64,000 bases of DNA from Komagataella phaffii GS115 (lineage: Eukaryota; Ascomycota; Pichiomycetes; Pichiales; Pichiaceae): the NCBI RefSeq assembly GCF_000027005.1, contig NC_012966.1, positions 434,001-498,000 on the forward strand, given 5' to 3'. The notes under the pieces are model-generated. The model was not told where the DNA came from. It did no database searches and was given only the letters and a program-made list of their open reading frames with translations. Positions 1-8,057 of the stretch are shown piece by piece (the stretch's first letter is position 1; the number at the start of each line of letters is the position of its first letter). A program made the translations under genes and the position numbers.

Positions 1-2
1 TT

Positions 3-434
3 CTGATGGATTTGACGAGCTTTATAGGCCAAGCAGCGGTTCCAATGGGTATTCTACTACTAGGGGCCACTTTAGGCCGTCTGAAAGTCTCTAGCTTTCC
101 TCCGGGGTACTGGAAATGTGTTGTCAGTTTAACAGTGTTCAAGCTCTGTATCATGCCCATCATTGGCACAGTATTCTCCAATAGATTGGCAAAAATTGGC
201 TGGATCTCTGACGAGGTAGTACAATTCATAGTAATCCTTCAGTGGTCTCTTCCAAGCGCCACTGTTCAGTTGTTTCTCACTGCTTCCAACACTAGGTTAG
301 AAGACGGGCCAAACGGAAAAGCCACTGGTCATGTGCAACTAGACTGCCTTAGTATCTATTTACTTGGTCAGTATATGATTCTATTCATTACCCTTCCATT
401 TGTGGTTGCTTACACAGTGAAATGTACACTATAA
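3..434 (+). CDS. ECM3: ECM3-like auxin-efflux-carrier family protein, 3' end only
   Basis: The reading frame is open from the first complete codon of the window, so only the last ~144 residues are present and the start lies upstream. What is visible is hydrophobic, with about three to four membrane segments, and resembles the C-terminal half of the fungal membrane-transport (auxin efflux carrier, PF03547) family. The S. cerevisiae members are ECM3 (YOR092W) and YNL095C. The substrate is unknown; the family is usually placed in the ER membrane. The assignment leans on context: the next gene is APP1, which neighbours YNL095C in S. cerevisiae, and TMA46, which neighbours ECM3, follows. Family is fairly sure; exact orthologue cannot be decided from a fragment. 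Confidence 0.7.
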   Translation: MMDLTSFIGQAAVPMGILLLGATLGRLKVSSFPPGYWKCVVSLTVFKLCIMPIIGTVFSNRLAKIGWISDEVVQFIVILQWSLPSATVQLFLTASNTRLEDGPNGKATGHVQLDCLSIYLLGQYMILFITLPFVVAYTVKCTL

Positions 435-759
435 CTAGACTATGAATATACTAATTGGAGCAGGGCTCAAGTAAATTATATATTAAGTAATCATTTCTGA
501 AGCATCTCTTCCCGCGCCCTCCTCTAGCTAAGCCCTACCTTTGTTTCCTCACAGTAGTCCATCGACAGTGAAGTTCAGACTCCCAAGGCTTAGATTAAGG
601 AGGAATTCTCTCCGCTTAAAAAAGAAATGGAATCACAGCTTCAAACCAATTAACAAACTCACTGCAAAATACCACAAGTTAAAGCTACTAGCATCCCATC
701 CTCCCCATTCAATATCCTCCAAACTCTTCTCGTTTCTGAGAAAGGCGCAGTACAATAAA
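435..759. other. 5' region of APP1, with a possible short 5' exon and intron
   Basis: This stretch separates the carrier stop from the APP1 ATG at 760. From 541 to 759 it is open in the APP1 frame and would encode a basic stretch, but it contains no in-frame ATG. A pyrimidine-rich tract ending in CACAG (up to 554) looks like a 3' splice site. A GTAAAT at 471 could be a weak 5' splice site, and the ATG at 442 would join in frame through that 84-base intron. The 5' site is not the usual GTAAGT or GTATGT, so this stays a possibility. No other gene is seen. Confidence 0.35.
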
Positions 760-2598
760 ATGGAGCCTAAAAGAAACAGGTTTATCGGGTTTGTTCAAGA
801 GAGGTCCGCTTATATCCCTACCATTACCAAGTCTATTAGTAACTTTGCCACCAATGCTTTTGACTCCTCAAACGAAGTACCTAAATCCGTTCCGCCAAAT
901 TCTAAGATATTGCTCTACAATACTTATACTAGGATGGAGACGCATGAGGGAAATACTAAGTATATTACAGATGTACAGGGAAATTTCAACTGCCCTGCCA
1001 CTCCGGGCTCAATGACAAGGAGAAATCGATTACTGCTTTCCATGGCAAAACAATTTGTAAAAAATCCATCCACCTTTAATACAGACCAGTTTGAACACGA
1101 ACTGGAAAGCGAGATGGCGAACCCGGACACTACTTTGGACCAGCTCTCTGGTGTCCCCGAGTTCTCTAGAACTAGCACTATGTCCACGACGGCAAGTTCG
1201 ATCTCTCAAACTAATTCAATGGCGGATTTAGACGACACATTGGTGCAACGATTGGAGGGGTTTCTATGCAAATCCATACCAGACCAAGAAGTACGGGTGA
1301 CTATTGGCTCCGAGACAAGATCCCACAATCAGGTCTTGAAAAGTAAAACCGTACGTACGTTTGCGAACGGTGACTTTGTTACCCAAGTGGCTACCGACTA
1401 TGTCCCATCCATTATTCAGGTCAGTTCCACCTACGACGACCAAATTTTTTCATTTCAGCAAATTATGCTGATTCCAGATTGGGGCATTGGTGTGATTTCA
1501 GATATTGATGACACTATTCGCCAATCTGGAGTTATTGGTGATAAAAGAAGTTTATTCACTAATATTTTTGTGAAGCCTTATCGGCTTTGCGAAGTACCAA
1601 ACATTTCTCGATGGTTCAACTCTCTCGCTGAGTCATGCAACGTTTCTTTCCACTATGTTTCGAATTCTCCATGGCAGTTGTATCCTACTACTTATCAATT
1701 CTTCGAGGAAATTGGACTACCAACAGGGTCAATACATTTGAAAAAGTATTCCGGAAATTTACTTTCAAGTTTTATGCAACCAGCCTCAGAAAGGAAACGA
1801 ATTGCCTTGCAAAAAATCTTACGAGATTTCCCTCACAGAAAATACATATTGATTGGAGATTCGGGTGAACAGGATATGGAGGCTTATCTTGAAATATGTA
1901 TCGAATTCCCTTCTCAAATCCTTGGAGTTTATATCCGAGTCGTGGATAACTCTCTTTCGGACTTTGACGACGATAAGATATTCAACGAATTACAACAGAT
2001 CATGGACCGTGATCATAAGAACTGTCGAACCCCCGCATTAAATCCTCTGGACGAAGATTTAATCGACCTGGATACAGAAATAGAACAAACAGCAACCGAG
2101 CATAAACCACCTCATCTTTATAGAAAACCTCCCATGATCCCTCCAAAACCAAAAGTGCTCAAGGGTGCTCCAATAGTTCCAAAAAAACCAGTAGAGCTGA
2201 AAGGGCGTTCTGTGGTTCCCCAACAAATGTCCTCATCTAGCACAACATCACTTTCAACTACCAATGGGAAAGGAACTTTGACATCTTCAAATTTAGATCC
2301 TCCACCGTTGCCTAGGAGAACAAGCTCGTCTCCCAGTTCATTGGTTTACACTAAACTGTCCTCCCTGTCTTCTAACGACAGAGAGAAAAGATTTAGAGAC
2401 GCAGGAACAACAGAATATATCAATAGTGCTGGCGATCAAGTGACTTATACAATCTATGACAAGAAGGGTGAATTATGGAAGCAACGAATTCATGCACTCA
2501 AAGATAGACTTCCTGATCATATAGACTTTCAGTTTTGGTGGAATATTGACGATAAATTAATCGATCAAAGTATTGAAAAAATCAAAAAAAGTATGTAG
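760..2598 (+). CDS. APP1: APP1 phosphatidate phosphatase (actin patch protein)
   Basis: Mg2+-dependent phosphatidate phosphatase of the HAD type that converts phosphatidate to diacylglycerol; in yeast it acts at cortical actin patches in endocytosis. At the chosen ATG the protein is 612 residues (S. cerevisiae about 587), and its start resembles the conserved App1 N-terminus. The catalytic DIDDT motif is at about residues 248-252, followed by SNSPW and a GDSGEQD motif as in the family. The C-terminal third is proline-rich (PPKPK, PPPLPRR), fitting known App1 binding to SH3 proteins of the actin patch, and the extreme C-terminus is acidic/basic. The frame stays open upstream to 541 without an ATG. 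It converges on TMA46 with 30 bases between stops. Confidence 0.92.
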   Translation: MEPKRNRFIGFVQERSAYIPTITKSISNFATNAFDSSNEVPKSVPPNSKILLYNTYTRMETHEGNTKYITDVQGNFNCPATPGSMTRRNRLLLSMAKQFVKNPSTFNTDQFEHELESEMANPDTTLDQLSGVPEFSRTSTMSTTASSISQTNSMADLDDTLVQRLEGFLCKSIPDQEVRVTIGSETRSHNQVLKSKTVRTFANGDFVTQVATDYVPSIIQVSSTYDDQIFSFQQIMLIPDWGIGVISDIDDTIRQSGVIGDKRSLFTNIFVKPYRLCEVPNISRWFNSLAESCNVSFHYVSNSPWQLYPTTYQFFEEIGLPTGSIHLKKYSGNLLSSFMQPASERKRIALQKILRDFPHRKYILIGDSGEQDMEAYLEICIEFPSQILGVYIRVVDNSLSDFDDDKIFNELQQIMDRDHKNCRTPALNPLDEDLIDLDTEIEQTATEHKPPHLYRKPPMIPPKPKVLKGAPIVPKKPVELKGRSVVPQQMSSSSTTSLSTTNGKGTLTSSNLDPPPLPRRTSSSPSSLVYTKLSSLSSNDREKRFRDAGTTEYINSAGDQVTYTIYDKKGELWKQRIHALKDRLPDHIDFQFWWNIDDKLIDQSIEKIKKSM

Positions 2599-2628
2599 AG
2601 ACTTATTTAATTTGATAATGGTGAAGAT

Positions 2629-3732
2629 CTAACGATATGCAATTGGAAAAGGAAAAATCTTCTCATGCTCTCTAAGTGGAAAACTTGTTTTTGGAGGAAG
2701 TCTCTGTGACTCAGCAAATGCTGCACTACCATCACCATAATCCCTGAAAGCGACACCTTCGTCTGCAATATTATTATCACTTATACGGAATTGAGAAAGA
2801 TCGAAGGCGACTCCTTTATCTGCCGATATTTCTTCAGCCTGGAAGAATTTATCAGAGAATTTCTCCAAGATGATCTCTTTTCCTGTCTTTGGTTTTTTGT
2901 CTTTGATGTCTTTCTTTGCCTGCAATTCCTGTTTCCTTTTGACATGTTCTGCCTTCCACTTAACAAACGTTTCCCAGGTGATTGGTGTGAGGTCCTTTTT
3001 AGGCAACTTGTCACGTTCCTTTTCAATCAACTCTTCCAATGTTATCTTTGGCTGTTGGTCTGCAGCCAATCTCTCCAGACGTTTCTGTTCCTTGGTCTTC
3101 AGAGTGAATCCAGGAGGTAAGGAATGCTTGTATTTACAATCCTTACCGTTTGGACACTCCCAAAACCATCCATATTTACTGTTTTCGACAGCCTCAATGA
3201 AAAATTTACATACTTTATCCGTCGTCGTTTGAGGATTACCTTGCTTTGAAGAAATAACCGATCGCAATTTTTCTTCATCCCAATCCTCCATAGTATCATC
3301 AGTCTTGGAGTCTGGCGCTCTGGCATCTGTGTACAGGTCTTTCTTGACAACTTTCCTACCAATCTCCAAATCGTGGGAAAACTTACACTTTGGACCCTTC
3401 TTACATACACCCTGTTTGAAGTTGACACATAGGATCGATTTAGGATCAACACCGAAGGGCACCTTTTGTTCTATAGCGACTGGATTAAAGAGTTTTGCTG
3501 CCTCCAGTTTGGCCTGTTCGGCAGCCTTCTTTTCCTCAGCTCTTCTTTTGGCAGCGGCAGCTTCTTTGCTTGCTGATGAGACAGAAGTAGATTTGACCTG
3601 ACTTATGTATTCTTGAACCTTTTTGGACTTATTTTTGTTCTTTAGACCAAAAGTTTTGTCCTCTAGACTCTTCTGAGACTTTTTCTGCTTATTCTTCTTC
3701 GAAAGGTCCGGCTGATTCTTCTTTGGAGGCAT
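2629..3732 (-). CDS. TMA46: TMA46/DFRP1-type CCCH zinc-finger protein
   Basis: Ribosome-associated partner and stabiliser of the DRG-family GTPase Rbg1. The 367-residue protein starts MPPKKNQ; a longer frame begins at a TTG at 3744 and is not used here. It has a lysine-rich N-terminus with a coiled-coil stretch, then two CCCH zinc fingers: CVNFKQGVCKKGPKCKFSH at about residue 102, and a second spaced C...C...C...H finger ending CKYKHSLPPGF. A DFRP-type region (LEELIEKERDKL, TPITWETFVKWK) follows and is the GTPase-binding part in the family. Length fits S. cerevisiae Tma46 (345). It sits next to PTC5, as in S. cerevisiae (YOR091W/YOR090C). Confidence 0.93.
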   Translation of the reverse strand: MPPKKNQPDLSKKNKQKKSQKSLEDKTFGLKNKNKSKKVQEYISQVKSTSVSSASKEAAAAKRRAEEKKAAEQAKLEAAKLFNPVAIEQKVPFGVDPKSILCVNFKQGVCKKGPKCKFSHDLEIGRKVVKKDLYTDARAPDSKTDDTMEDWDEEKLRSVISSKQGNPQTTTDKVCKFFIEAVENSKYGWFWECPNGKDCKYKHSLPPGFTLKTKEQKRLERLAADQQPKITLEELIEKERDKLPKKDLTPITWETFVKWKAEHVKRKQELQAKKDIKDKKPKTGKEIILEKFSDKFFQAEEISADKGVAFDLSQFRISDNNIADEGVAFRDYGDGSAAFAESQRLPPKTSFPLREHEKIFPFPIAYR

Positions 3733-3964
3733 GGTTAGCTGCAAAAGTTGTTAGTCAAACGAGTGTTAACTAGATGCTGAAAAGAAAAAAAAATCAGAAA
3801 AATAGGAACCCAGATAATTCTCGCTGTACCAAATCTGGTAATAAGTCGCCAATCTGGTTCTGCCCCAAACTTTAGCTCACGCCTCACCTCAAGGCTTTAA
3901 GCACTTATCTACTGGGAACCATAGGACCTCCTTTAACCACTTGTTGCCCCCCTATTCAAGTAGC

Positions 3965-5770
3965 ATGCTTGTGTTTACCGTACGCCCTAGGGTGTTGCGA
4001 TTGTTACCCCGTGAATTGATTAAATCCACGAGCAGGACTTTGAAAAAGGAGTCTTCTTCTCAGTTGATGTTGCCTCAACAAGGTCAAGCTCGCCAGGCAA
4101 GTAGTACAACTCGAACTCCAAGAAAAAGACGCAACATGCGCAATCTAAACGTGGCTTTTGTTTCCGGCATTTTGGTGGTTGCTTCCTACGTTTCCATCAC
4201 CAATCAGGGGAAAAATTACCTTTCAGACACAGGTGGAGCTGCTGTGGGTGCTGCGAGCAACTTAAGAAACGGAGTCTCTGGAACTCTTGGAGCCTTCTTC
4301 AGTACTTCTTCGCAGGAAGGTTCATCCCAATCGTCTGAAAAGTCTGGCGTATTCAAGCTGTCTGATGAAGAAATTTCGGCCAGGCTGAGGCGCATGGAGG
4401 AAAGTTATACAGTGAACCGTGGTAAGGGAGTAGTAAGATATGATGTCAGTCAGTTGCCAAGTAACAACCCAATCGAAGACGATCGAGCTGAACGAATGGT
4501 TGAGGTTAGATACAGAGATACCGAATCACCATCTGACAAAAGCAAGGCAATTGCTGATCCCGGTGCCGGTGAAGTGCCTGCCGACTGGATGCTGTGGGGT
4601 GTCTTCGATGGTCATTCAGGCTGGAATACTTCCGCTACTTTACGCGATCGATTACTGGATTATGTGGTAGAGGAGCTAAGTAATGTGTTCCGCTTAGGTG
4701 ACCGTGGACCGGCCGCTCGTACTGTACCTTCAAGTGATGCGATTGATCGTGCCATCAAAGCCGGATTTACAAAATTGGACGATCAAATCGTAAACAAATC
4801 AGTAGAGAAATTGTTCTCGGGAACTCCCAAAGTTTCTGCTCCGGAACTGTTGATGCCTGCTTTGACAGGTTCGTGTGCATTGGTTGCATTCTATGACACT
4901 CATTTACGTGAACTCCGAGTGGCATTAACCGGTGACTCTAGAGCAGTTCTAGGGTCCTTGGGAGCTGACGACAAGTGGACTGCGACTGCTTTGACAGTCG
5001 ATCAAACTGGAAGCAATCCTTCGGAGGCCGCACGATTGGCTGCTGAGCACCCAGGTGAGCCTAACGTTGTAAGAAATGGACGTATCCTGGGATCTTTAGA
5101 ACCATCTCGTGCCTTTGGTGATGCTAGATACAAATGGGCAAAGGATATTCAAGATAGAGTTTGTCGTCAATTTTTGGGACGAACTCCTCCCCCTGCTTTG
5201 AAAACACCACCTTATGTCACTGCCGAGCCGGTTGTGACTTCTGCACGAATCCGCCCAGGAAAGAAAGATTTCTTGGTTTTAGCATCTGATGGACTTTATG
5301 AATTGTTATCCAACGAAGAGATTGTAGGTTTAGTCGTACGTTGGATGGAGAAAACGGGAATGGTTCCTCCACCATCCAAATCATTGAAGGAGAAATTATT
5401 GGGAGGAAGGGGTCAATCATCGACCCTGACTCCAGTTATTGATACAAGTGACGCTTCTACCAAATCGTCTCAACGTCCTCCTATCAGAAGGTCCTCTCAA
5501 ACAGCAACTGGTTCTCGTCCCACTTATTTGTTGGAAGACTCTAATGTTGCTACACACTTGATTCGTAATGCTCTCAGTGATGGGGGGTCTCCAGAAAATG
5601 TATCTATGCTATTGGGAATTCCTTCTCCATTGTCTAGGCGTTATAGAGATGATCTTACTGTAACGGTGGTATTCTTTGGAGAAAGAGATGAAGTAGGCGG
5701 CGATACGGCACTCTCGGTTCAGTTGACTCCCGATGCTACGCTTGGACTACAGCCTAAGCCAAAGCTTTAG
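3965..5770 (+). CDS. PTC5: PTC5, mitochondrial PP2C-type protein phosphatase
   Basis: Metal-dependent Ser/Thr phosphatase; in S. cerevisiae Ptc5 dephosphorylates the pyruvate dehydrogenase E1-alpha subunit in mitochondria. The ATG at 3965 (601 residues) opens a basic, hydroxylated leader typical of mitochondrial targeting; an upstream TTG only adds eight residues. A single membrane segment lies at about residues 62-78, suggesting inner-membrane anchoring. PP2C motifs are in order: WGVFDGHSGW near residue 212, ALTGDSRAVLG, a region with SRAFGDARYKW, LVLASDGLYE and a late DDLTVTVVFF. The loop of about 70 residues after the ASDGLYE motif is serine-rich and low complexity. The gene converges on the Rab5 gene. 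Confidence 0.92.
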   Translation: MLVFTVRPRVLRLLPRELIKSTSRTLKKESSSQLMLPQQGQARQASSTTRTPRKRRNMRNLNVAFVSGILVVASYVSITNQGKNYLSDTGGAAVGAASNLRNGVSGTLGAFFSTSSQEGSSQSSEKSGVFKLSDEEISARLRRMEESYTVNRGKGVVRYDVSQLPSNNPIEDDRAERMVEVRYRDTESPSDKSKAIADPGAGEVPADWMLWGVFDGHSGWNTSATLRDRLLDYVVEELSNVFRLGDRGPAARTVPSSDAIDRAIKAGFTKLDDQIVNKSVEKLFSGTPKVSAPELLMPALTGSCALVAFYDTHLRELRVALTGDSRAVLGSLGADDKWTATALTVDQTGSNPSEAARLAAEHPGEPNVVRNGRILGSLEPSRAFGDARYKWAKDIQDRVCRQFLGRTPPPALKTPPYVTAEPVVTSARIRPGKKDFLVLASDGLYELLSNEEIVGLVVRWMEKTGMVPPPSKSLKEKLLGGRGQSSTLTPVIDTSDASTKSSQRPPIRRSSQTATGSRPTYLLEDSNVATHLIRNALSDGGSPENVSMLLGIPSPLSRRYRDDLTVTVVFFGERDEVGGDTALSVQLTPDATLGLQPKPKL

Positions 5771-5860
5771 ATTAAAAACGAAGGGGGAACAAAGGAATAA
5801 ACAACAAGAAAAGCTAACCCTTAATATAACTATTTCAAATAAAATTAAAACTTCTTTACC

Positions 5861-6517
5861 CTAACATTGACAGGTTGATTCCGTAGAAGAACTATCCAGT
5901 CTATTTGTAAGATCAACTCTTTCCTGACCAGCAGCATTTTCAGAGCTAGTGGCTTCTGGAATATGCTTTCCAATAGTGGTGAATACTTCATTAACGTTAA
6001 ATCCTGTCTTTGCCGAGGTCTCAAAAAACAATAGACCTTCATCATCCGCCAAGGTCTGACCCTCTTGTACACTGACCTTACGTTTACGGGAATCATCATC
6101 TTCATTCTCTGTCGAAACATCGTTATCCTCTGACTCGACAATATCGTATTTGTTGCCGCAAAGAGCAATTATGATGTTTTTGGATGCCTGTTCATGTAAT
6201 TCATTGACCCAATGGCGGGCCTTGATGAAGCTCTTCGGTTTTGTCACATCATACACCACTAGTGCAGCTTGTGCGTTACGGTAATACATGGGAGCAAGTG
6301 ACTGAAATCTTTCCTGACCAGCGGTATCCCATATCTCATACTTGATGGTCTTATCTCCAATTGTGCACCGTTGTGTCAGAAAGGCTGCTCCGATAGTGGG
6401 TTCTTTATTTTCCTGGAAATCGTTGCTGACAAAACGTAAAACCAAGGAAGACTTTCCTACAGCTGCCTCTCCAAGAAGCACTAGCTTGACCGCTGTAATT
6501 TGCTTGTTGGAACTCAT
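5861..6517 (-). CDS. VPS21: Rab5-family GTPase (VPS21/YPT52/YPT53 type)
   Basis: Small GTPase for endosomal vesicle docking and fusion. Starting at the ATG at 6517 it is 218 residues; the longer frame begins with TTG. All G motifs are present: GEAAVGKSS (P-loop), TIGAAF effector region, [12 protein letters not shown] switch II, GNKYDI (G4) and ETSAKTG (G5). It ends in CQC, the double-cysteine prenylation signal of Rabs. Between G4 and G5 there is an acidic/basic insertion of about 20 residues ([18 protein letters not shown]); S. cerevisiae Ypt52 has an insertion at this place. Its location between PTC5 and the YNL092W homologue matches both VPS21 (YOR089C) and YPT53 (YNL093W), so it is the unduplicated form of that pair. 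Rab5 class is certain; the symbol rests on synteny. Confidence 0.88.
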   Translation of the reverse strand: MSSNKQITAVKLVLLGEAAVGKSSLVLRFVSNDFQENKEPTIGAAFLTQRCTIGDKTIKYEIWDTAGQERFQSLAPMYYRNAQAALVVYDVTKPKSFIKARHWVNELHEQASKNIIIALCGNKYDIVESEDNDVSTENEDDDSRKRKVSVQEGQTLADDEGLLFFETSAKTGFNVNEVFTTIGKHIPEATSSENAAGQERVDLTNRLDSSSTESTCQC

Positions 6518-6718
6518 TATTAATGATACAAAGCAAGACGTTAGAAAGCCAGGCAAGAAAGGGTGATGTTTAGCTCAAATTGTAGCCATTCGCGGGATGC
6601 CTCTTTGATAACCAATATATATATTACATAATACTATCAGATCTGCGATAAGTGTAGATCATTAATTAGAAGATGTATAGGCAACGGGAATCTGTCTACC
6701 AGGTGCTATAATCAAAGT

Positions 6719-7906
6719 TTACGCTTTCTGACAAAGCCAGTATTCACACTTGTACTCCCATCCTCCTAACTCTCGCTCATCGCCGCAATACCGGGAGGAT
6801 ATTTCGGATTCATGTTTGAGAAAAATAAAACCAATGTCTGTGATAAGTTGGATCAAATCATCCCTAGTCAATTCTAGTCCTTTCAACGGTTCTACACTTT
6901 CAACTTGCATTCCGTTTTCTGTGCGCACCCTAGTCCTGACATTTTCATCATTTTCATAGTGCCACAATAAAGGTCCAAAGTTAATCCAGTAACCATGGGG
7001 CTTTAAGCAGTGGTGGATACTCTTCAAGTATTCAATAACATTGGATGCAGTGTCCAAAAAAAACGTGGTTACCACAACATCCCAGGTCCCTTTATTCAGA
7101 GCCCTAAACTGAGATGCTTCGTCATCAGCAGTATAAATATCTGAGTGAACTAAATTCGGAGGGCCATACAAATCCACAAAAGATCCCGCAGTCATTGACA
7201 TAAGATCAGCCACAGGAATGTCAGGATAGTCTCGCTGCAAGAATGATATATCACCTGGATTGTAATCTGGAATAAAGACAGGAGCCAATTGCAAGTTTCG
7301 TTTCTTATTGTGAGAGAACCTATGAATGAAGGGGAATATTTGATAATTGTTTGCCACAAACGTGTGATTAAGGATAAAGTTGGACGCAAGTAGCATATGA
7401 TATGAAAATTCGTTGCCTTGAGTTTGGAATCCACGTTTGACAAGCTCCACTACCAATCTGCCAAGCCCACAACCGGGCACTAGAATTTTGACACGCTGTC
7501 GTTCTTCCACTTCTGGGTACATTGACTCTAGTTCCTGTGTTATTCGCCCGTAGCAGATCTCTCTTTCTTTGGCTCCCAGTTCACTCCACTCTCTGGTAAA
7601 TTGTAGCATGGTCGATCTAACCTTATCCAGGTCTGACCCAACCGAGTTACCCCATTTCGAACTATCCTCAGAATTTCCCCAATCAGCAGCCACTTTAGAT
7701 GCGAGTTCCCTCATAAACAATTCATTGCTGGCAATGCATTGACTCAAACTCGTTAAATGATCAGGGAACCAGGCAAGGAGTTCTTGCTCGTCTTTACTTA
7801 ATGATTTCCATTTTAGTGTACGTGGTTGAATAATTTCATGTCTTTCCCAGTCGCCAAAATCGTAAAACGCCTTTAGTATTGCTGCAACGGCCTTATATTC
7901 ATCCAT
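6719..7906 (-). CDS. YNL092W-type carnosine N-methyltransferase family protein (N2227-like)
   Basis: S-adenosylmethionine-dependent methyltransferase of the N2227 family, whose animal members methylate carnosine; the yeast substrate is not established. The ATG at 7906 gives 395 residues, close to the 400 of S. cerevisiae YNL092W; the frame upstream begins with TTG. The SAM-binding glycine motif ILVPGCGLGRL is near residue 160, followed by GNEFSYHMLLASNFILNH, both highly typical. Later motifs WDVVVTTFFLDTA and KPHGYWINFGPLLWHY are also family hallmarks. It lies between the Rab5 gene and YVC1/NST1, matching its position beside YPT53 and NST1 in S. cerevisiae. Confidence 0.9.
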   Translation of the reverse strand: MDEYKAVAAILKAFYDFGDWERHEIIQPRTLKWKSLSKDEQELLAWFPDHLTSLSQCIASNELFMRELASKVAADWGNSEDSSKWGNSVGSDLDKVRSTMLQFTREWSELGAKEREICYGRITQELESMYPEVEERQRVKILVPGCGLGRLVVELVKRGFQTQGNEFSYHMLLASNFILNHTFVANNYQIFPFIHRFSHNKKRNLQLAPVFIPDYNPGDISFLQRDYPDIPVADLMSMTAGSFVDLYGPPNLVHSDIYTADDEASQFRALNKGTWDVVVTTFFLDTASNVIEYLKSIHHCLKPHGYWINFGPLLWHYENDENVRTRVRTENGMQVESVEPLKGLELTRDDLIQLITDIGFIFLKHESEISSRYCGDERELGGWEYKCEYWLCQKA

Positions 7907-8057
7907 CAGGGAAGAATAGACGCAAACACTTGAAAGAGATTGTATATATATAATTATAACCGATGTCTTTCTCGAAGTTCGCAATCGAAAAGTTAGATTG
8001 GTCTAGGTTAACTTAAATTGTGACAACACAATAACTCATATCTTTAATATATAATGC

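Noticed and set aside
6518..6556. A longer N-terminus for the Rab5 GTPase
   Set aside because: It starts with TTG, and Rab5 proteins begin just before the P-loop, matching the ATG at 6517.
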